Origin: Sphingobacterium micropteri
Lineage (GTDB): Bacteria; Bacteroidota; Bacteroidia; Sphingobacteriales; Sphingobacteriaceae
Direction: 5' to 3'
DNA: 64,000 nt
Assembly: GCF_014692515.1 (NCBI RefSeq)
Contig: NZ_JACOIK010000005.1
Location: 124,001-188,000, forward strand
Under the pieces are notes generated by a model, which did no database searches, was not told the DNA's origin, and worked only from the letters and a program-made list of their open reading frames with translations. This document shows positions 27,736 to 36,280 of this stretch, in pieces (the stretch's first letter is position 1; each line of letters begins with the position of its first letter). Made by a program: the position numbers and the translations under genes.

Positions 27736-29121
27736 TTAATCTTGCTTATCTTTATCTTTTCCAATTGATCTAAAGTCCGTTTCCGCCAGAAGATGACGCA
27801 AATCATCGGAGGCGGGTAATTCAAATACTTCAAGGTGAAAGTATTTTATCGCAGCGAATAAATGATCGAATACATCGGACATCGTGTTTTCGAAAAATGC
27901 CCATTGTGTACCATTCGTAAACATATACAGCTCAAGTGGTAAACCATGCTCATTTGGTGCTAATTGACGAACCATAAAGGTCAACCCTTTATGAATATCG
28001 GGATTATGCTTGGCGTATGCATTGATATATGCTCTAAACAAGCCAACATTGGTCATCCGCCTACCATTTACTAATACCGATTCATCCACCCCTGTACGCT
28101 GATTGTATGTCTGAATTTCTTCCTCCCGCTGTGCAATGTAAGGAGCCAATAGCTCAATTTTCTTTAATTCGGCAATTTCGGCTTCGGTAAGGTACCGAAT
28201 AGAAGAAATCTTGATATTGATGGAGCGCTTAATTCGCCTACCACCCGAATCCTGCATACCTCTGTAATTTTTAAAAGCATCGCTAAGAAGGGTATAAGTT
28301 GGTATGGTCACGATTGTTTTGTCAAAATTTTGGATTTTAACGTTGTTGAGATTGATTTCCAACACATCGCCGTCTGCTCCATATTTGCTCATTTCGATCC
28401 AATCGCCTACCCGGACAGAATCATTGGCCGACACTTGTATACTGGCGACAAAACCAAGGATGGTGTCCTTAAATACCAGCATTAAAATCGCTGATGCGGC
28501 TCCCAATGATACCAGGAATGACCAAGGAGAGTTGCCCGTTACGATAGATACGATAAGCGTACCAATAATAAATATTAAAAATATTTGTACAACCTGTAGA
28601 TAGCTGTCAAGCGGTTTGTCCACAAAGGCTTTGGAGGTGCGTAAAATATCCCGTACGGTCTTTAATAAACTGTTGATAAAGGCGTATACCGCAAAAATGA
28701 CAATAACGTTCAGAAATTTATTAAGTCCGGCGGTAAAATTAGGAAAGCCGACAAAGATGAAAGGTATTATTTGTTGGGCAATGATCACCAGAATAAGCTG
28801 ACTAAGCTTATTTAATACCTTATTCTTTAATAAAAAGTCGTCCCAGGTAGTTTTTGTCTTTTTGATGATTTTCGTTAAGACAGAATTAAAAATGGCACTA
28901 ATAATAAAATGAATAACGTAAAGAACTAAAAAAGTAGTAATTAGTAAGCTGGCAGAAGTTACGATATGTGCGTGTCGATCCGATAGTCCAACGTTTTGAA
29001 TGATACTAAATGTCCAATTGTAAAGTGCACTGGTTTGCTGTGCGGTAATGTTAATGATGTCTGTTTTTTCCATTCTAGTAAATTGTCCTTTAATGGCAAT
29101 GGAGCTATCAAGTTTATTCAT
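27736..29121 (-). CDS. MscS-family mechanosensitive channel, YbdG-like
   Basis: The 461-residue membrane protein has about five predicted helices before a MscS core. The pore-lining helix corresponds to SLGAASAILMLVFKDTILGFVASIQV (ends SLGAASAILML and FVASIQV), followed by the beta domain VRVGDWIEMSKYGADGDVLEI. A large C-terminal cytoplasmic domain with an insert (about residues 300-420) makes it resemble YbdG more than MscS. An in-frame ATG 16 codons later (29073) is an alternative start. Its predicted -7 box at 29217-29224 puts repeat copy 29131-29191 inside the 5' leader. Confidence 0.88.
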   Translation of the reverse strand: MNKLDSSIAIKGQFTRMEKTDIINITAQQTSALYNWTFSIIQNVGLSDRHAHIVTSASLLITTFLVLYVIHFIISAIFNSVLTKIIKKTKTTWDDFLLKNKVLNKLSQLILVIIAQQIIPFIFVGFPNFTAGLNKFLNVIVIFAVYAFINSLLKTVRDILRTSKAFVDKPLDSYLQVVQIFLIFIIGTLIVSIVTGNSPWSFLVSLGAASAILMLVFKDTILGFVASIQVSANDSVRVGDWIEMSKYGADGDVLEINLNNVKIQNFDKTIVTIPTYTLLSDAFKNYRGMQDSGGRRIKRSINIKISSIRYLTEAEIAELKKIELLAPYIAQREEEIQTYNQRTGVDESVLVNGRRMTNVGLFRAYINAYAKHNPDIHKGLTFMVRQLAPNEHGLPLELYMFTNGTQWAFFENTMSDVFDHLFAAIKYFHLEVFELPASDDLRHLLAETDFRSIGKDKDKQD

Positions 29122-29130
29122 AAAGCATAT

Positions 29131-29191
29131 GTTTTAAGTGGCATTCATGAGCCCACTTCGTTCGGTTATTCACTCCCTGCGTCGTGAATAA
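29131..29191 (+). repeat. Dispersed intergenic element, copy 1
   Basis: Shares a core of the type CATGAGCCCACTTCGTTCGG with copies at 31645-31718 and 42201-42269. It ends in a hairpin: TTATTCAC (29166-29173) with GTGAATAA (29184-29191), 10-nt loop. It lies in the predicted leader of the MscS-type gene (opposite strand). Confidence 0.6.
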
Positions 29192-29216
29192 ATCATGATG
29201 GTTCCATATCAACAGA

Positions 29217-29224
29217 CAAATATA
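29217..29224 (-). promoter_or_regulatory. -7 box for the MscS-type gene
   Basis: Minus-strand TATATTTG, a full TAnnTTTG match, 95 bp before the annotated start. No good -33 is seen at 19-20 bp. Confidence 0.4.
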
Positions 29225-29269
29225 GGGAAAATGGAACGAAAATCGACGTTTTAGGCTGCTTTTACCAGC

Positions 29270-30634
29270 TCAATCGGCATTTCTAACATGTTTATGTTTG
29301 AACAAAAAGCTGAATAAAATAGCGATTATAAATGTATAAGCCGCGAAAGCTAGCCAGATATGATGCCAATCTTTTAATAAAAGATTTTCGCTAAGCAAGC
29401 CATTTGACATTACCGATATGCCACGCGACTGGATAAATTGGAGGAGGGTATTATTGGAGGTTTCGGTTTGCAGATAGGAAGCCAACGTTTCTAAGGAAGA
29501 AAATTGTAGCGTGAAATAGTGATCTATCACCCATCCCGAGATCAGGCTGCCGAGTATTGCCCCAAAACCATTGGTCATCATCATGAAGAGGCCTTGAGCT
29601 GCACTACGAATGTAAGGAGTTGTAGATTTTTCTACAAATAACGATCCCGATATATTGAAAAAGTCAAAAGCCATTCCGTAAACAATGCAAGAAAGGATGA
29701 TCATCCATAGGCCTGTTTGCGGATCGCCGAAAGCAAATAATCCAAATCGAGCGACCCATGCCCACATCGCGATGAGCATCACCTTTTTGATGCCGAACTG
29801 TTTCAAAAAAAACGGGATGGCCAAGATAAAAAGCGTTTCCGAAATTTGTGAAATGGACATGATAAGTGTAGAATATTTAATGGCGAAAGCATCGATATAT
29901 TTCGGATAAAACTTAAATTCGTCCAAAAACACATCTCCATAAGCATTAGTTAGCTGTAATGCGCCCCCCAGAAACATGCAAAAGATAAAAAAAACAGCCA
30001 TTTTATAATCGGCAAACAGCTGAAAAGAATCTAGTCCAAGTGCTTTCGTCCAAGACTGCTTTTCTTGCTGCTGTCGATTTTTAGGAGGACATTTCGGTAA
30101 TGTCAAAGCATATAGACCTAGTCCTACGGCAGCTATTCCCGCAATATAAAATTGATAGGCCGTTGCTTTATTACCGGTGAGATTCACCACCCACATCGCC
30201 ATGATAAACCCTATCGTACCCCATACCCGTATTGGTGGAAAAACCTTAATAACATCGTATTCATTAGCGACCAATGTCGTATAAGAAATGGAATTGGATA
30301 GCGCAAGCGTAGGCATATAGAAGCACATAGCCAATAGCATGACGTAAAAAAATGTCTGCGGATTGTCGACCTGAGGAAGATAAAAAAGAGTCGCAGCATA
30401 TAGTAAATGCAATATGCTATATAATTTTTCGGCATTTATCCATCGATCAGCAATGATTCCCATGAGTGTCGGCATAAAGATTGCCGCAATGCCCATGGTC
30501 GAAAAAATAGCGCCGAATTGTGTGCCATCCCATTGTTTGGTGCCAAACCAATAGTTAGCGATGGTAATCAACCAAGTTCCCCAAACAAAAAATTGGAAGA
30601 AGCTTACAATGGTCAACCGAAGTTTGATAGGCAT
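29270..30634 (-). CDS. MFS transporter of the nucleoside:H+ symporter type
   Basis: The 454-residue protein has twelve hydrophobic helices in the MFS arrangement and begins with RLTIVSFFQFFVWGTWLI, the pattern of the NupG/XapB-like nucleoside:H+ symporter group, which is widespread in Bacteroidota. The conserved ADRWINAEKL loop after helix 2 and NISGSLFVE in the second half fit. It would import nucleosides or related compounds across the inner membrane; the exact substrate is inference. It starts 10 bp after the bifunctional nuclease gene and is likely its operon partner. Confidence 0.85.
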   Translation of the reverse strand: MPIKLRLTIVSFFQFFVWGTWLITIANYWFGTKQWDGTQFGAIFSTMGIAAIFMPTLMGIIADRWINAEKLYSILHLLYAATLFYLPQVDNPQTFFYVMLLAMCFYMPTLALSNSISYTTLVANEYDVIKVFPPIRVWGTIGFIMAMWVVNLTGNKATAYQFYIAGIAAVGLGLYALTLPKCPPKNRQQQEKQSWTKALGLDSFQLFADYKMAVFFIFCMFLGGALQLTNAYGDVFLDEFKFYPKYIDAFAIKYSTLIMSISQISETLFILAIPFFLKQFGIKKVMLIAMWAWVARFGLFAFGDPQTGLWMIILSCIVYGMAFDFFNISGSLFVEKSTTPYIRSAAQGLFMMMTNGFGAILGSLISGWVIDHYFTLQFSSLETLASYLQTETSNNTLLQFIQSRGISVMSNGLLSENLLLKDWHHIWLAFAAYTFIIAILFSFLFKHKHVRNAD

Positions 30635-30644
30635 GGAGAAGGTA

Positions 30645-31277
30645 TTACCTGTTTTTTCTTCTTTCTATTTCGTCGCGAATTTTAGCAGCCGTCTCATATT
30701 GCTCTGCTTCGATTGCCTTGTTGAGATTTATCTCCAGCTGGTCGTCGCTCATATTAAAATAGGGCGATTTAGGCGTATGTTCTTTTTCCGTAGGCGGAGG
30801 TGTAGTACTGCTCATGGTATTCTCTTTAGGAAGACCTTCCAGATTTTCTAAAAAAGCAAAGTCATTGCTTTCAATCACGATGCCGGCAGCATCCATAATA
30901 AAATCGTATACGTATATCGGAGCACCGAATCGTACCGCTAGGGCCACAGCGTCGGAAGTTCGGGAGTCAATATCAAAAGTTTTGTCTCCGTTGGAGCATA
31001 TCAGTTTGGCGAAAAAGATGCCATCGATCAAATTATAGATCAGAACTTCCTGGATATTGATTTGAAAGTTGTCGGCAAAAGTCTTGAAGAGATCGTGCGT
31101 CAACGGACGGCTGGGCTGCATTTTCTCGATTTCTACAGCAATTGCCTGCGCCTCAAAACCGCCAATGATAATGGGCAATCGGCGATTACCTCCCATCTCC
31201 CCCAAAACCAATGCGTAAGCACCAGATTGTGTTTGACTGTACGACAACCCCACGATATCTAATTTGATTTTCTTCAT
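30645..31277 (-). CDS. Bifunctional nuclease (BFN/DUF151) with C-terminal UVR motif
   Basis: The 210-residue protein has a BFN domain over about residues 1-135: LPIIIGGFEAQAIAVEIEK, SRPLTHDLFK, SRTSDAVALAVRFGAPIYVY. A variable linker leads to a UvrB/UvrC-like helical hairpin (LEINLNKAIEAEQYETAAKIRDEI by ends LEINLNKAIEAEQYE and AAKIRDEIERRK). BFN family members show RNase/DNase activity in plants and bacteria; the role of the UVR tail is unknown, but the fusion is usual in this phylum. It has a good promoter and is followed closely by the MFS gene. Confidence 0.88.
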   Translation of the reverse strand: MKKIKLDIVGLSYSQTQSGAYALVLGEMGGNRRLPIIIGGFEAQAIAVEIEKMQPSRPLTHDLFKTFADNFQINIQEVLIYNLIDGIFFAKLICSNGDKTFDIDSRTSDAVALAVRFGAPIYVYDFIMDAAGIVIESNDFAFLENLEGLPKENTMSSTTPPPTEKEHTPKSPYFNMSDDQLEINLNKAIEAEQYETAAKIRDEIERRKNR

Positions 31278-31299
31278 TCTTTATGCCTAAACTATACTA

Positions 31300-31330
31300 C
31301 AAACATATAGATTACTTTTTTTCTCTCAAA
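31300..31330 (-). promoter_or_regulatory. Promoter of the bifunctional nuclease gene
   Basis: On the minus strand TTTG (31330-31327), a 19-base spacer and TATGTTTG (31307-31300) are a full promoter match, 22 bp before the start codon. The -33 region overlaps the 13-bp inverted repeat at 31310-31340. Confidence 0.7.
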
Positions 31331-31644
31331 AAAAGTAATCAAAAAAAGTCGCCGCTTCGAATGTTTTACTTTTGAGATAGTACTGGGGATGAGTTTGTAC
31401 AATTGTAAAACATTCGGATGCGGCATTTTAGTGTTAAGGAAGGGATCGTGCAATTGCGTAAACAAAAGTGATCAATGTCTGATAGCGGTAATGCGGACTA
31501 AAACGACCTTGTGCTTTTCTGCGTCCATTTTTTATGATGGATATTCCGTTAAAACAGAATGCTGTATGAGCGTTAGCGAGTTTCATTCTGTTAGGAATAG
31601 AAAATATAAAAATAGCAGAAACGTACTCAGTCTTGATTTATAGA

Positions 31645-31718
31645 TTTGTGTTTATTTTGGTATCCATGAACTCACTCCGTTCGGTTTTTGCTTCGTTTTT
31701 TATCAAGAAAAAATGAAG
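31645..31718 (+). repeat. Dispersed intergenic element, copy 2
   Basis: Core CATGAACTCACTCCGTTCGG at 31665-31684, preceded by GTGTTTATTTTGGTATC, closely like copy 3. The hairpin tail CTTCGTTTTTT (31691-31701) pairs with AAAAAATGAAG (31708-31718) with one G-T pair. It lies just downstream of etfA. Confidence 0.65.
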
Positions 31719-31733
31719 AAGGAAAAAAGATTA

Positions 31734-31775
31734 AAGAAAAAATGGTCAGATGTAATCTGTTACAATCCGACCATT
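31734..31775 (-). terminator. etfA terminator
   Basis: An imperfect stem with AATGGTC (31741-31747) and GACCATT (31769-31775) at its foot and GTAA/TTAC inside is followed on the minus strand by a T-rich run. It lies 24 bp past the etfA stop. Confidence 0.75.
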
Positions 31776-31799
31776 TTACGTTGTTTCAATTGTTTCTGT

Positions 31800-32774
31800 T
31801 TAGTGATTCTTATATGCTTTGAATGCATCGATGAGTTTGGGGATAACATCAAAAGCATCTCCAACGATGCCATAATCGGCAACTTTAAAAAATGGCGCTT
31901 CGGGATCATTGTTAATGACCACAATGGTTTTGGACGAGCTTACACCGGCGAGGTGCTGAATCGCACCGGAGATACCGATAGCGATATAGAGATTTGGACT
32001 TACTGCCAATCCTGTTTGCCCGACGTGCTCCTCATGCGGGCGCCAGCCTGCATCAGATACCGGTTTAGAACAAGCGGTAGCGGCGCCTAATACGTCGGCC
32101 AGCTCTTCTATCATTCCCCAGTTTTCAGGGCCTTTTAGCCCCCGCCCGGCAGATACGACAATATTAGCTTCGGGTAGCGGTATTTTGTCCGTCGCTTGAA
32201 CAATATCTTGAACGACGGAAGTTAAATCCGTCGCAGCAATTTGTGGTTCGAACGTTTCGAACGCTATAGCTGTTGGTGCTTCCACAGCTTCCACCGTATT
32301 CGGCGTCAATGCAATAACTTTGATAGGCGCGGTGAGTTCCTGCGTTGCAATAGCTTTGCCGGAGAAGGCAGACTTTTTAATTTGCCAAGCTTCGCCGGTG
32401 ATGGTGGGTAGAGTGATTGCCCCGTCGGCAAGTGCGGCATTCAATTTGGCGGCGATACGTGGAGCTAGTCCCTTCCCGCTAAAGGAATTGGATAGCACGA
32501 TGGTCGTTGCCTGTATGCTCTTGGCGACCTCTGCGATAACAGCTGCATAGGCTTGATTAACGAATTGGTGCAACTGTTCGGTATTTACCGCTATTACTTT
32601 TTTTACACCGTAGCGACCTATATTTTCTAAGGATGTGGCGTCTACCTTTCCGATACTGAGTGCAGTCACCGGCTGACCGGTGGCGTCTCCGATAGTTTTC
32701 GCATAGGACACCGCCTCGTATCCGGATTTTTTAAATGCTCCTGCAATATTTTCAATATATACTAAAATGGCCAT
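31800..32774 (-). CDS. etfA: Electron transfer flavoprotein alpha subunit
   Basis: EtfA with EtfB carries electrons from acyl-CoA and other dehydrogenases to the respiratory chain. The 324-residue protein has an N-terminal alpha/beta domain and the C-terminal FAD domain. The signatures GRGLKGPENWGMIEELA, PVSDAGWRPHEEHVGQTG, LYIAIGISGAIQHLAG and INNDPEAPFFKVADYGIVGD are seen. It lies 22 bp downstream of etfB on the same strand, the usual pairing, and is followed by a terminator. Lack of extra cysteine clusters suggests the standard, non-bifurcating form, though this is only a hint. Confidence 0.96.
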   Translation of the reverse strand: MAILVYIENIAGAFKKSGYEAVSYAKTIGDATGQPVTALSIGKVDATSLENIGRYGVKKVIAVNTEQLHQFVNQAYAAVIAEVAKSIQATTIVLSNSFSGKGLAPRIAAKLNAALADGAITLPTITGEAWQIKKSAFSGKAIATQELTAPIKVIALTPNTVEAVEAPTAIAFETFEPQIAATDLTSVVQDIVQATDKIPLPEANIVVSAGRGLKGPENWGMIEELADVLGAATACSKPVSDAGWRPHEEHVGQTGLAVSPNLYIAIGISGAIQHLAGVSSSKTIVVINNDPEAPFFKVADYGIVGDAFDVIPKLIDAFKAYKNH

Positions 32775-32796
32775 AACTAAGCGCTTTTATGAAGAT

Positions 32797-33534
32797 TTAT
32801 ATAACTTTTGCCTCGCTGTGTAACAGCTCCACCAATTGAGCAACATCGTCCTTATCCACCAGTTTCACATTGCCCCGAGGAGCAGGCGTGTCAAAATGGG
32901 TAATATGTGATAATGCAGGTATATCAGTGGCCGCAATAACGTCGAGCGGCTTGGACCGTGCGCTCATAATTCCGCGCATATTTGGAATTTTCGGCTCTGC
33001 TACGCCCTCGGCTGTTCCGACGACAACGGGCAGCGGAACCTGTATAACTTCCTTGCCGCCTTCTATTTCACGCTCTACCGTCGCATTTGTACCGTTGATG
33101 TCCAGTTTTTTGGCAATAGAAATAGACGGTATACCCAACAGTTCCGCGATATAGCCCTGCACTAGACTACCATTATAATCGATGGATTCGCGTCCGGTTA
33201 AGATCAAGTCGAAATCTTGAGCTTTCGCATAAGAAGCGATTTGATGCGCCACAAACCACGCGTCACGTGGAGGGGCATCTATGCGAACGGCATCGTCTGC
33301 ACCGATCGCTAAAGCCTTTCTAATAGTGGGGTCTGCGGAAGCATCACCGACGTGGATAACCGTTATCGTACCTTGTCCATTGCCGGAAAGTTCAACAGCC
33401 CGTGCCAAAGCAATCTCATCATAGGGATTGATAATGTATTGAATACCAGTGGTATTGAATGCTGTATTATTATCCGTAAATGTGATTTTCGATGTCGTGT
33501 CGGGCACATTGCTTATACATACAAGTATCTTCAT
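32797..33534 (-). CDS. etfB: Electron transfer flavoprotein beta subunit
   Basis: The 245-residue protein has the AMP-binding ETF beta fold: MKILVCISNVPDTTSKI at the start, YIINPYDEIALARAVEL, LILTGRESIDYNGSLVQGYI (AMP loop) and a C-terminal arm that wraps around EtfA. The ATG at 33534 is preferred to an upstream frame start at 33558, because the family begins with MKILV. The promoter TTG-N20-TAGGTTTG lies directly upstream. Operon etfB-etfA. Confidence 0.96.
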   Translation of the reverse strand: MKILVCISNVPDTTSKITFTDNNTAFNTTGIQYIINPYDEIALARAVELSGNGQGTITVIHVGDASADPTIRKALAIGADDAVRIDAPPRDAWFVAHQIASYAKAQDFDLILTGRESIDYNGSLVQGYIAELLGIPSISIAKKLDINGTNATVEREIEGGKEVIQVPLPVVVGTAEGVAEPKIPNMRGIMSARSKPLDVIAATDIPALSHITHFDTPAPRGNVKLVDKDDVAQLVELLHSEAKVI

Positions 33535-33559
33535 TGGAGTATATTTTTTAGCCTTCACA

Positions 33560-33590
33560 CAAACCTATCAATTTCAAAAGCTAAAAACAA
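33560..33590 (-). promoter_or_regulatory. etfB promoter
   Basis: Minus-strand TTG (33590-33588), 20-base spacer, TAGGTTTG (33567-33560). The start codon follows after 25 bp. Confidence 0.65.
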
Positions 33591-33694
33591 GAGCGGAAAT
33601 CGTATAAGCGGTCAGTAAACTGTCATTTTTCTATGCATGCATAGTAATATAGGGTAGTGTATTGAAATTGGAATTTCCTATTTTTGTTGTTATC

Positions 33695-34030
33695 ATGAGC
33701 AACAGACTAGAAGAATTACAACAATTTTTAAAAGAGAGCCCAAATGATCCTTTTTTAAAATACGCGATAACGACGGAGTATAAAAAAATGGGCGATACGG
33801 AAAACACGCTTGCCGGTTTTCAAGATTTGCGCGTAAATCATCCGGATTACGTCGGTGCATATTACCATTTTGCTAAATTTATGGAAGAGCAGGGAAGGAA
33901 AGAAGAAGCATTGGAAATCTATCAAGTAGGGATGGAGGTTGCGCAGCGGTTGCGAAATCGCCATGCATACGGAGAGTTGCTGAGCGCCTATAATCTGGCG
34001 ATGGGAATAGAGGAGGACGATTGGGACTAA
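33695..34030 (+). CDS. Small TPR-like helical protein
   Basis: The 111-residue cytoplasmic protein looks like a short tetratricopeptide repeat protein: DPFLKYAITTEYKKMGDTENTLAGF and PDYVGAYYHFAKFMEEQGRKEEALEIYQ are two TPR-type helix pairs, shown here by AITTEYKKMGDTENTLAGF and FAKFMEEQGRKEEALEIY. Such proteins mediate protein contacts; the partner is unknown. The ATG at 33695 is chosen: a TAnnTTTG box (33679-33686) ends 8 bp before it, so the upstream TTG-started frame at 33662 would begin before the transcript. Confidence 0.82.
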   Translation: MSNRLEELQQFLKESPNDPFLKYAITTEYKKMGDTENTLAGFQDLRVNHPDYVGAYYHFAKFMEEQGRKEEALEIYQVGMEVAQRLRNRHAYGELLSAYNLAMGIEEDDWD

Positions 34031-34098
34031 AACGTTAAATAAAGTAGACGACGTGCTTTGTGGTATCTTTTTTGTAGTTCTTAACAAAATTTGATATC

Positions 34099-34515
34099 AT
34101 GCGTTTGGTTGTATATATATGTGGACTATTGTTGTTGGGGTTATTCCTCATCATCAGTTGTGTGAACACCCGAACGAACGCTAGTATAGAAAACCACAAA
34201 GTTAGCAAAATAACGGAGGGCCGGTTGGTAGGAACTTATCGAGGGAATCTCCCCTGTACGGATTGTGATGCTATTGCAACGGCTTTAACGTTGGCAAACG
34301 ACAAAGCCTATACCCTTGAATATATATACGTGGGAAAAAGTGCCGAACCTTTTTCTAAAACCGGAACTTGGGAGCTGAAAGATGGGGAACTTAATTTGGA
34401 GGGGTTAGACTACAAATATAAAGTGGAGCCTGACCAATTAAGGCAGCTTGATCTATCTGGAAAAGAAATTCGAGGCGAATTAGCCGAGCGTTACTTGCTC
34501 CATTATGCAAATTGA
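34099..34515 (+). CDS. NlpE-like lipoprotein with CxxC motif
   Basis: The 138-residue protein has a lipoprotein signal (LLLLGLFLIISC, Cys17) and an NlpE-N-like domain. It contains GTYRGNLPCTDCDAIATALTL (core LPCTDCDAI), where CxxC is the hallmark, then GTWELKDGELNLEG. NlpE proteins take part in surface sensing, copper tolerance or envelope stress in Proteobacteria. In Bacteroidota the domain is common, with roles mostly unknown. There is no adjacent copper or Cpx-like gene, so a copper role should not be assumed. Confidence 0.85.
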   Translation: MRLVVYICGLLLLGLFLIISCVNTRTNASIENHKVSKITEGRLVGTYRGNLPCTDCDAIATALTLANDKAYTLEYIYVGKSAEPFSKTGTWELKDGELNLEGLDYKYKVEPDQLRQLDLSGKEIRGELAERYLLHYAN

Positions 34516-34526
34516 GACGCCTATAT

Positions 34527-35663
34527 TTAGCGATGCTCTTCACAAAGCTCTTTCAGCTTTTTAACGACAAAATCAATCTCTTCCTTGGTGTTGTATTTAC
34601 TAAAAGAAAATCGGACAGATGGTTTATCGGGATCTGCACCTAATGCTTGCAGCACATGGCTGCCGAGCTGCGAGCCAGAGCTACATGCACTTCCCCCTGA
34701 TGCGGAAATGCCCGCAATATCTAGGCTAAATAACAACATATCTGCAATTTCTGTACAAGGAAGTGATACGTTCAAGACCGTGTAAAGGGAGTCTTCAGCG
34801 GTAATGTTTCCGTTAAATGCGATGTCCGGAATATTTTTTTGCAGTTCCGTACGCATATAATCTTTTAACCCTTGAATATAAACCCGATGCGTTTCCATCT
34901 CTTGATAACACAATTCCATAGCTTTTGCTAATCCCACGATACCGTAAACATTTTCCGTTCCGCCGCGCATATTACGCTCTTGTGCGCCGCCATATAACAA
35001 GGGGCGGATTTTGTTTTTACCGTTGATGTAGATAAAACCTATTCCTTTCGGACCATGGAATTTATGAGCCGCACCCGTAAGAAAATCGATGTGCAAAGTA
35101 GAAAGATCGTGCGCATAATGTCCCATGGTTTGTACCGTGTCCGAATGAAAAATGGCATCAAACGTCTGACATATTTCGGAAACTTTATGGATGTCGGTTA
35201 ATGTGCCGATTTCATTATTGGCGTGCATCAGGGATACAAAGGTGCGTGGATTTTGGGATAACAACGCCTGCAGATGATCCAAATCTACGCGACCTCGTTC
35301 GTCTACTTGTACAAAATCCAACTGTATAACACTCCGTTGTGCCAGATCCTCCAACGTATGCAAAACCGCATGATGTTCCAAAGGGGAGGTAATAGCGTGT
35401 GTAATGCCTAAATCCGTGATGGACCTAACAATAGCCATATTATCTGCTTCGGTACCGCCTGACGTAAAGAAGATTTCGGATGGAGAAGCCTTTAATAAAC
35501 CCGCTACTGTTTTTCTCGCCTTTTCCACGATCGTCTTGGCTTGACGACCATGCGCATGGATAGAAGAGGGATTGCCAAAATGTTCTTGCATGGTCTCCGT
35601 CATGACTTTTATCACTTCCGGATCTAATGGCGTAGTAGCGGCATTATCAAAATATACTTGCAT
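34527..35663 (-). CDS. Cysteine desulfurase, NifS/IscS family
   Basis: This PLP enzyme removes sulfur from cysteine for Fe-S clusters or tRNA thiolation. The 378-residue protein has FTSGGTEADNMAI, the PLP lysine K201 in GAAHKFHGPKGIGF and the sulfur-accepting Cys327 in SGGSACSSGSQLGSHVL. The SACSSG loop places it in group I (IscS/NifS-like). There is no iscU or mnmA next to it, so the pathway is open. Although downstream of the bactofilin operon on the same strand, it has its own promoter with the -7 box only 4 bp from the ATG. Confidence 0.93.
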   Translation of the reverse strand: MQVYFDNAATTPLDPEVIKVMTETMQEHFGNPSSIHAHGRQAKTIVEKARKTVAGLLKASPSEIFFTSGGTEADNMAIVRSITDLGITHAITSPLEHHAVLHTLEDLAQRSVIQLDFVQVDERGRVDLDHLQALLSQNPRTFVSLMHANNEIGTLTDIHKVSEICQTFDAIFHSDTVQTMGHYAHDLSTLHIDFLTGAAHKFHGPKGIGFIYINGKNKIRPLLYGGAQERNMRGGTENVYGIVGLAKAMELCYQEMETHRVYIQGLKDYMRTELQKNIPDIAFNGNITAEDSLYTVLNVSLPCTEIADMLLFSLDIAGISASGGSACSSGSQLGSHVLQALGADPDKPSVRFSFSKYNTKEEIDFVVKKLKELCEEHR

Positions 35664-35667
35664 GCGG

Positions 35668-35698
35668 CAAAATTAAGGAAATTTAAACCTACCACCAA
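35668..35698 (-). promoter_or_regulatory. Cysteine desulfurase promoter, leaderless type
   Basis: Minus-strand TTG (35698-35696), 20-base spacer, TAATTTTG (35675-35668), then 4 bp to the ATG. It overlaps the last codons of the bactofilin gene upstream. Confidence 0.6.
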
Positions 35699-36279
35699 GA
35701 ACTTATGGTATCACCCGAAGGCGACGCATTTTCATCTCCTTTTTGGCTATGTTTATTCTTTTTTTCTGTTTTTTTGGTAAAGGTTGTTATCTCGTTTTGT
35801 GGAGGATCAGGCTCTTTTAAGATCTCTACTTCGGGGACATATCCCTTGTTCAATAATTGTTGAGCCAGGTTGATTTTTTCAGATAACCGAGATTCCGCGG
35901 TAGTACTTGTCTGCCCCGAAACCACCAAATCGCCATTGAAAATCGCCTGAGGAGATATGACCACGGTGCTGGCTTTCACATTTCCCTCTACAATCGAAGA
36001 TGCAGCTAACACAACTTCACCGGTACATATAATTTCTCCATCTACGCGTCCCCCTATGATCGCGTTAGCGGATACGATAGTACCGGTGATAAAGCTGTTC
36101 TTTTCTACGATAGCGTCTCCCTGGATAAAAAAATTACCCTTTCTGCTATCGGATAGAACCATAGTCGACAGGCATATGGTATCCTGTTCGTGGATGATAA
36201 TCTCATTTCTCCCAGCGGGTTGTGGCTTCGGCTGTGTACTTGACGTGTCAGTAATTCTTTTTTTTAGAAAACGGATCAA
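35689..36279 (-). CDS. Bactofilin A, polymer-forming cytoskeletal protein with long tail
   Basis: Bactofilins self-assemble into beta-helical filaments at the membrane and position cell-wall enzymes. The 196-residue product has a basic N-terminus (MIRFLKKRI) and the bactofilin core over about residues 40-125: SRKGNFFIQGDAIVEKNSFI, GGRVDGEIICTGEVVL, EGNVKASTVVISPQAIFNGDL. A 65-residue charged C-terminal tail ending SSWW follows. The start is a TTG at 36279, one base after the stop of the actin-like gene; no ATG exists before the core, so coupled reinitiation is likely. Confidence 0.85.
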   Translation of the reverse strand: MIRFLKKRITDTSSTQPKPQPAGRNEIIIHEQDTICLSTMVLSDSRKGNFFIQGDAIVEKNSFITGTIVSANAIIGGRVDGEIICTGEVVLAASSIVEGNVKASTVVISPQAIFNGDLVVSGQTSTTAESRLSEKINLAQQLLNKGYVPEVEILKEPDPPQNEITTFTKKTEKKNKHSQKGDENASPSGDTISSWW

Positions 36280-36280
36280 T

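Larger units (their letters stand above)
31278..31799. other. 522-bp gene-free spacer with hairpins and repeat copy 2
   Basis: No credible gene is present. It holds the nuclease promoter (31300-31330), a perfect 13-bp inverted repeat GATTACTTTTTTT/AAAAAAAGTAATC at 31310-31322 and 31328-31340, dispersed element copy 2 (31645-31718) and the etfA terminator (31734-31775). The 31380-31640 stretch has short open frames with no family resemblance. Confidence 0.6.

Noticed and set aside
30645..31277. UVR motif as evidence of a UvrB/UvrC repair gene
   Set aside because: Only the short C-terminal hairpin is UVR-like; the main domain is the BFN/DUF151 nuclease, a normal fusion in this phylum.
31380..31643. 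Plus-strand 84-codon frame in the nuclease-etfA spacer
   Set aside because: Cys-rich look but no signal peptide, no promoter box and no family match; it lies in repeat-rich non-coding sequence.
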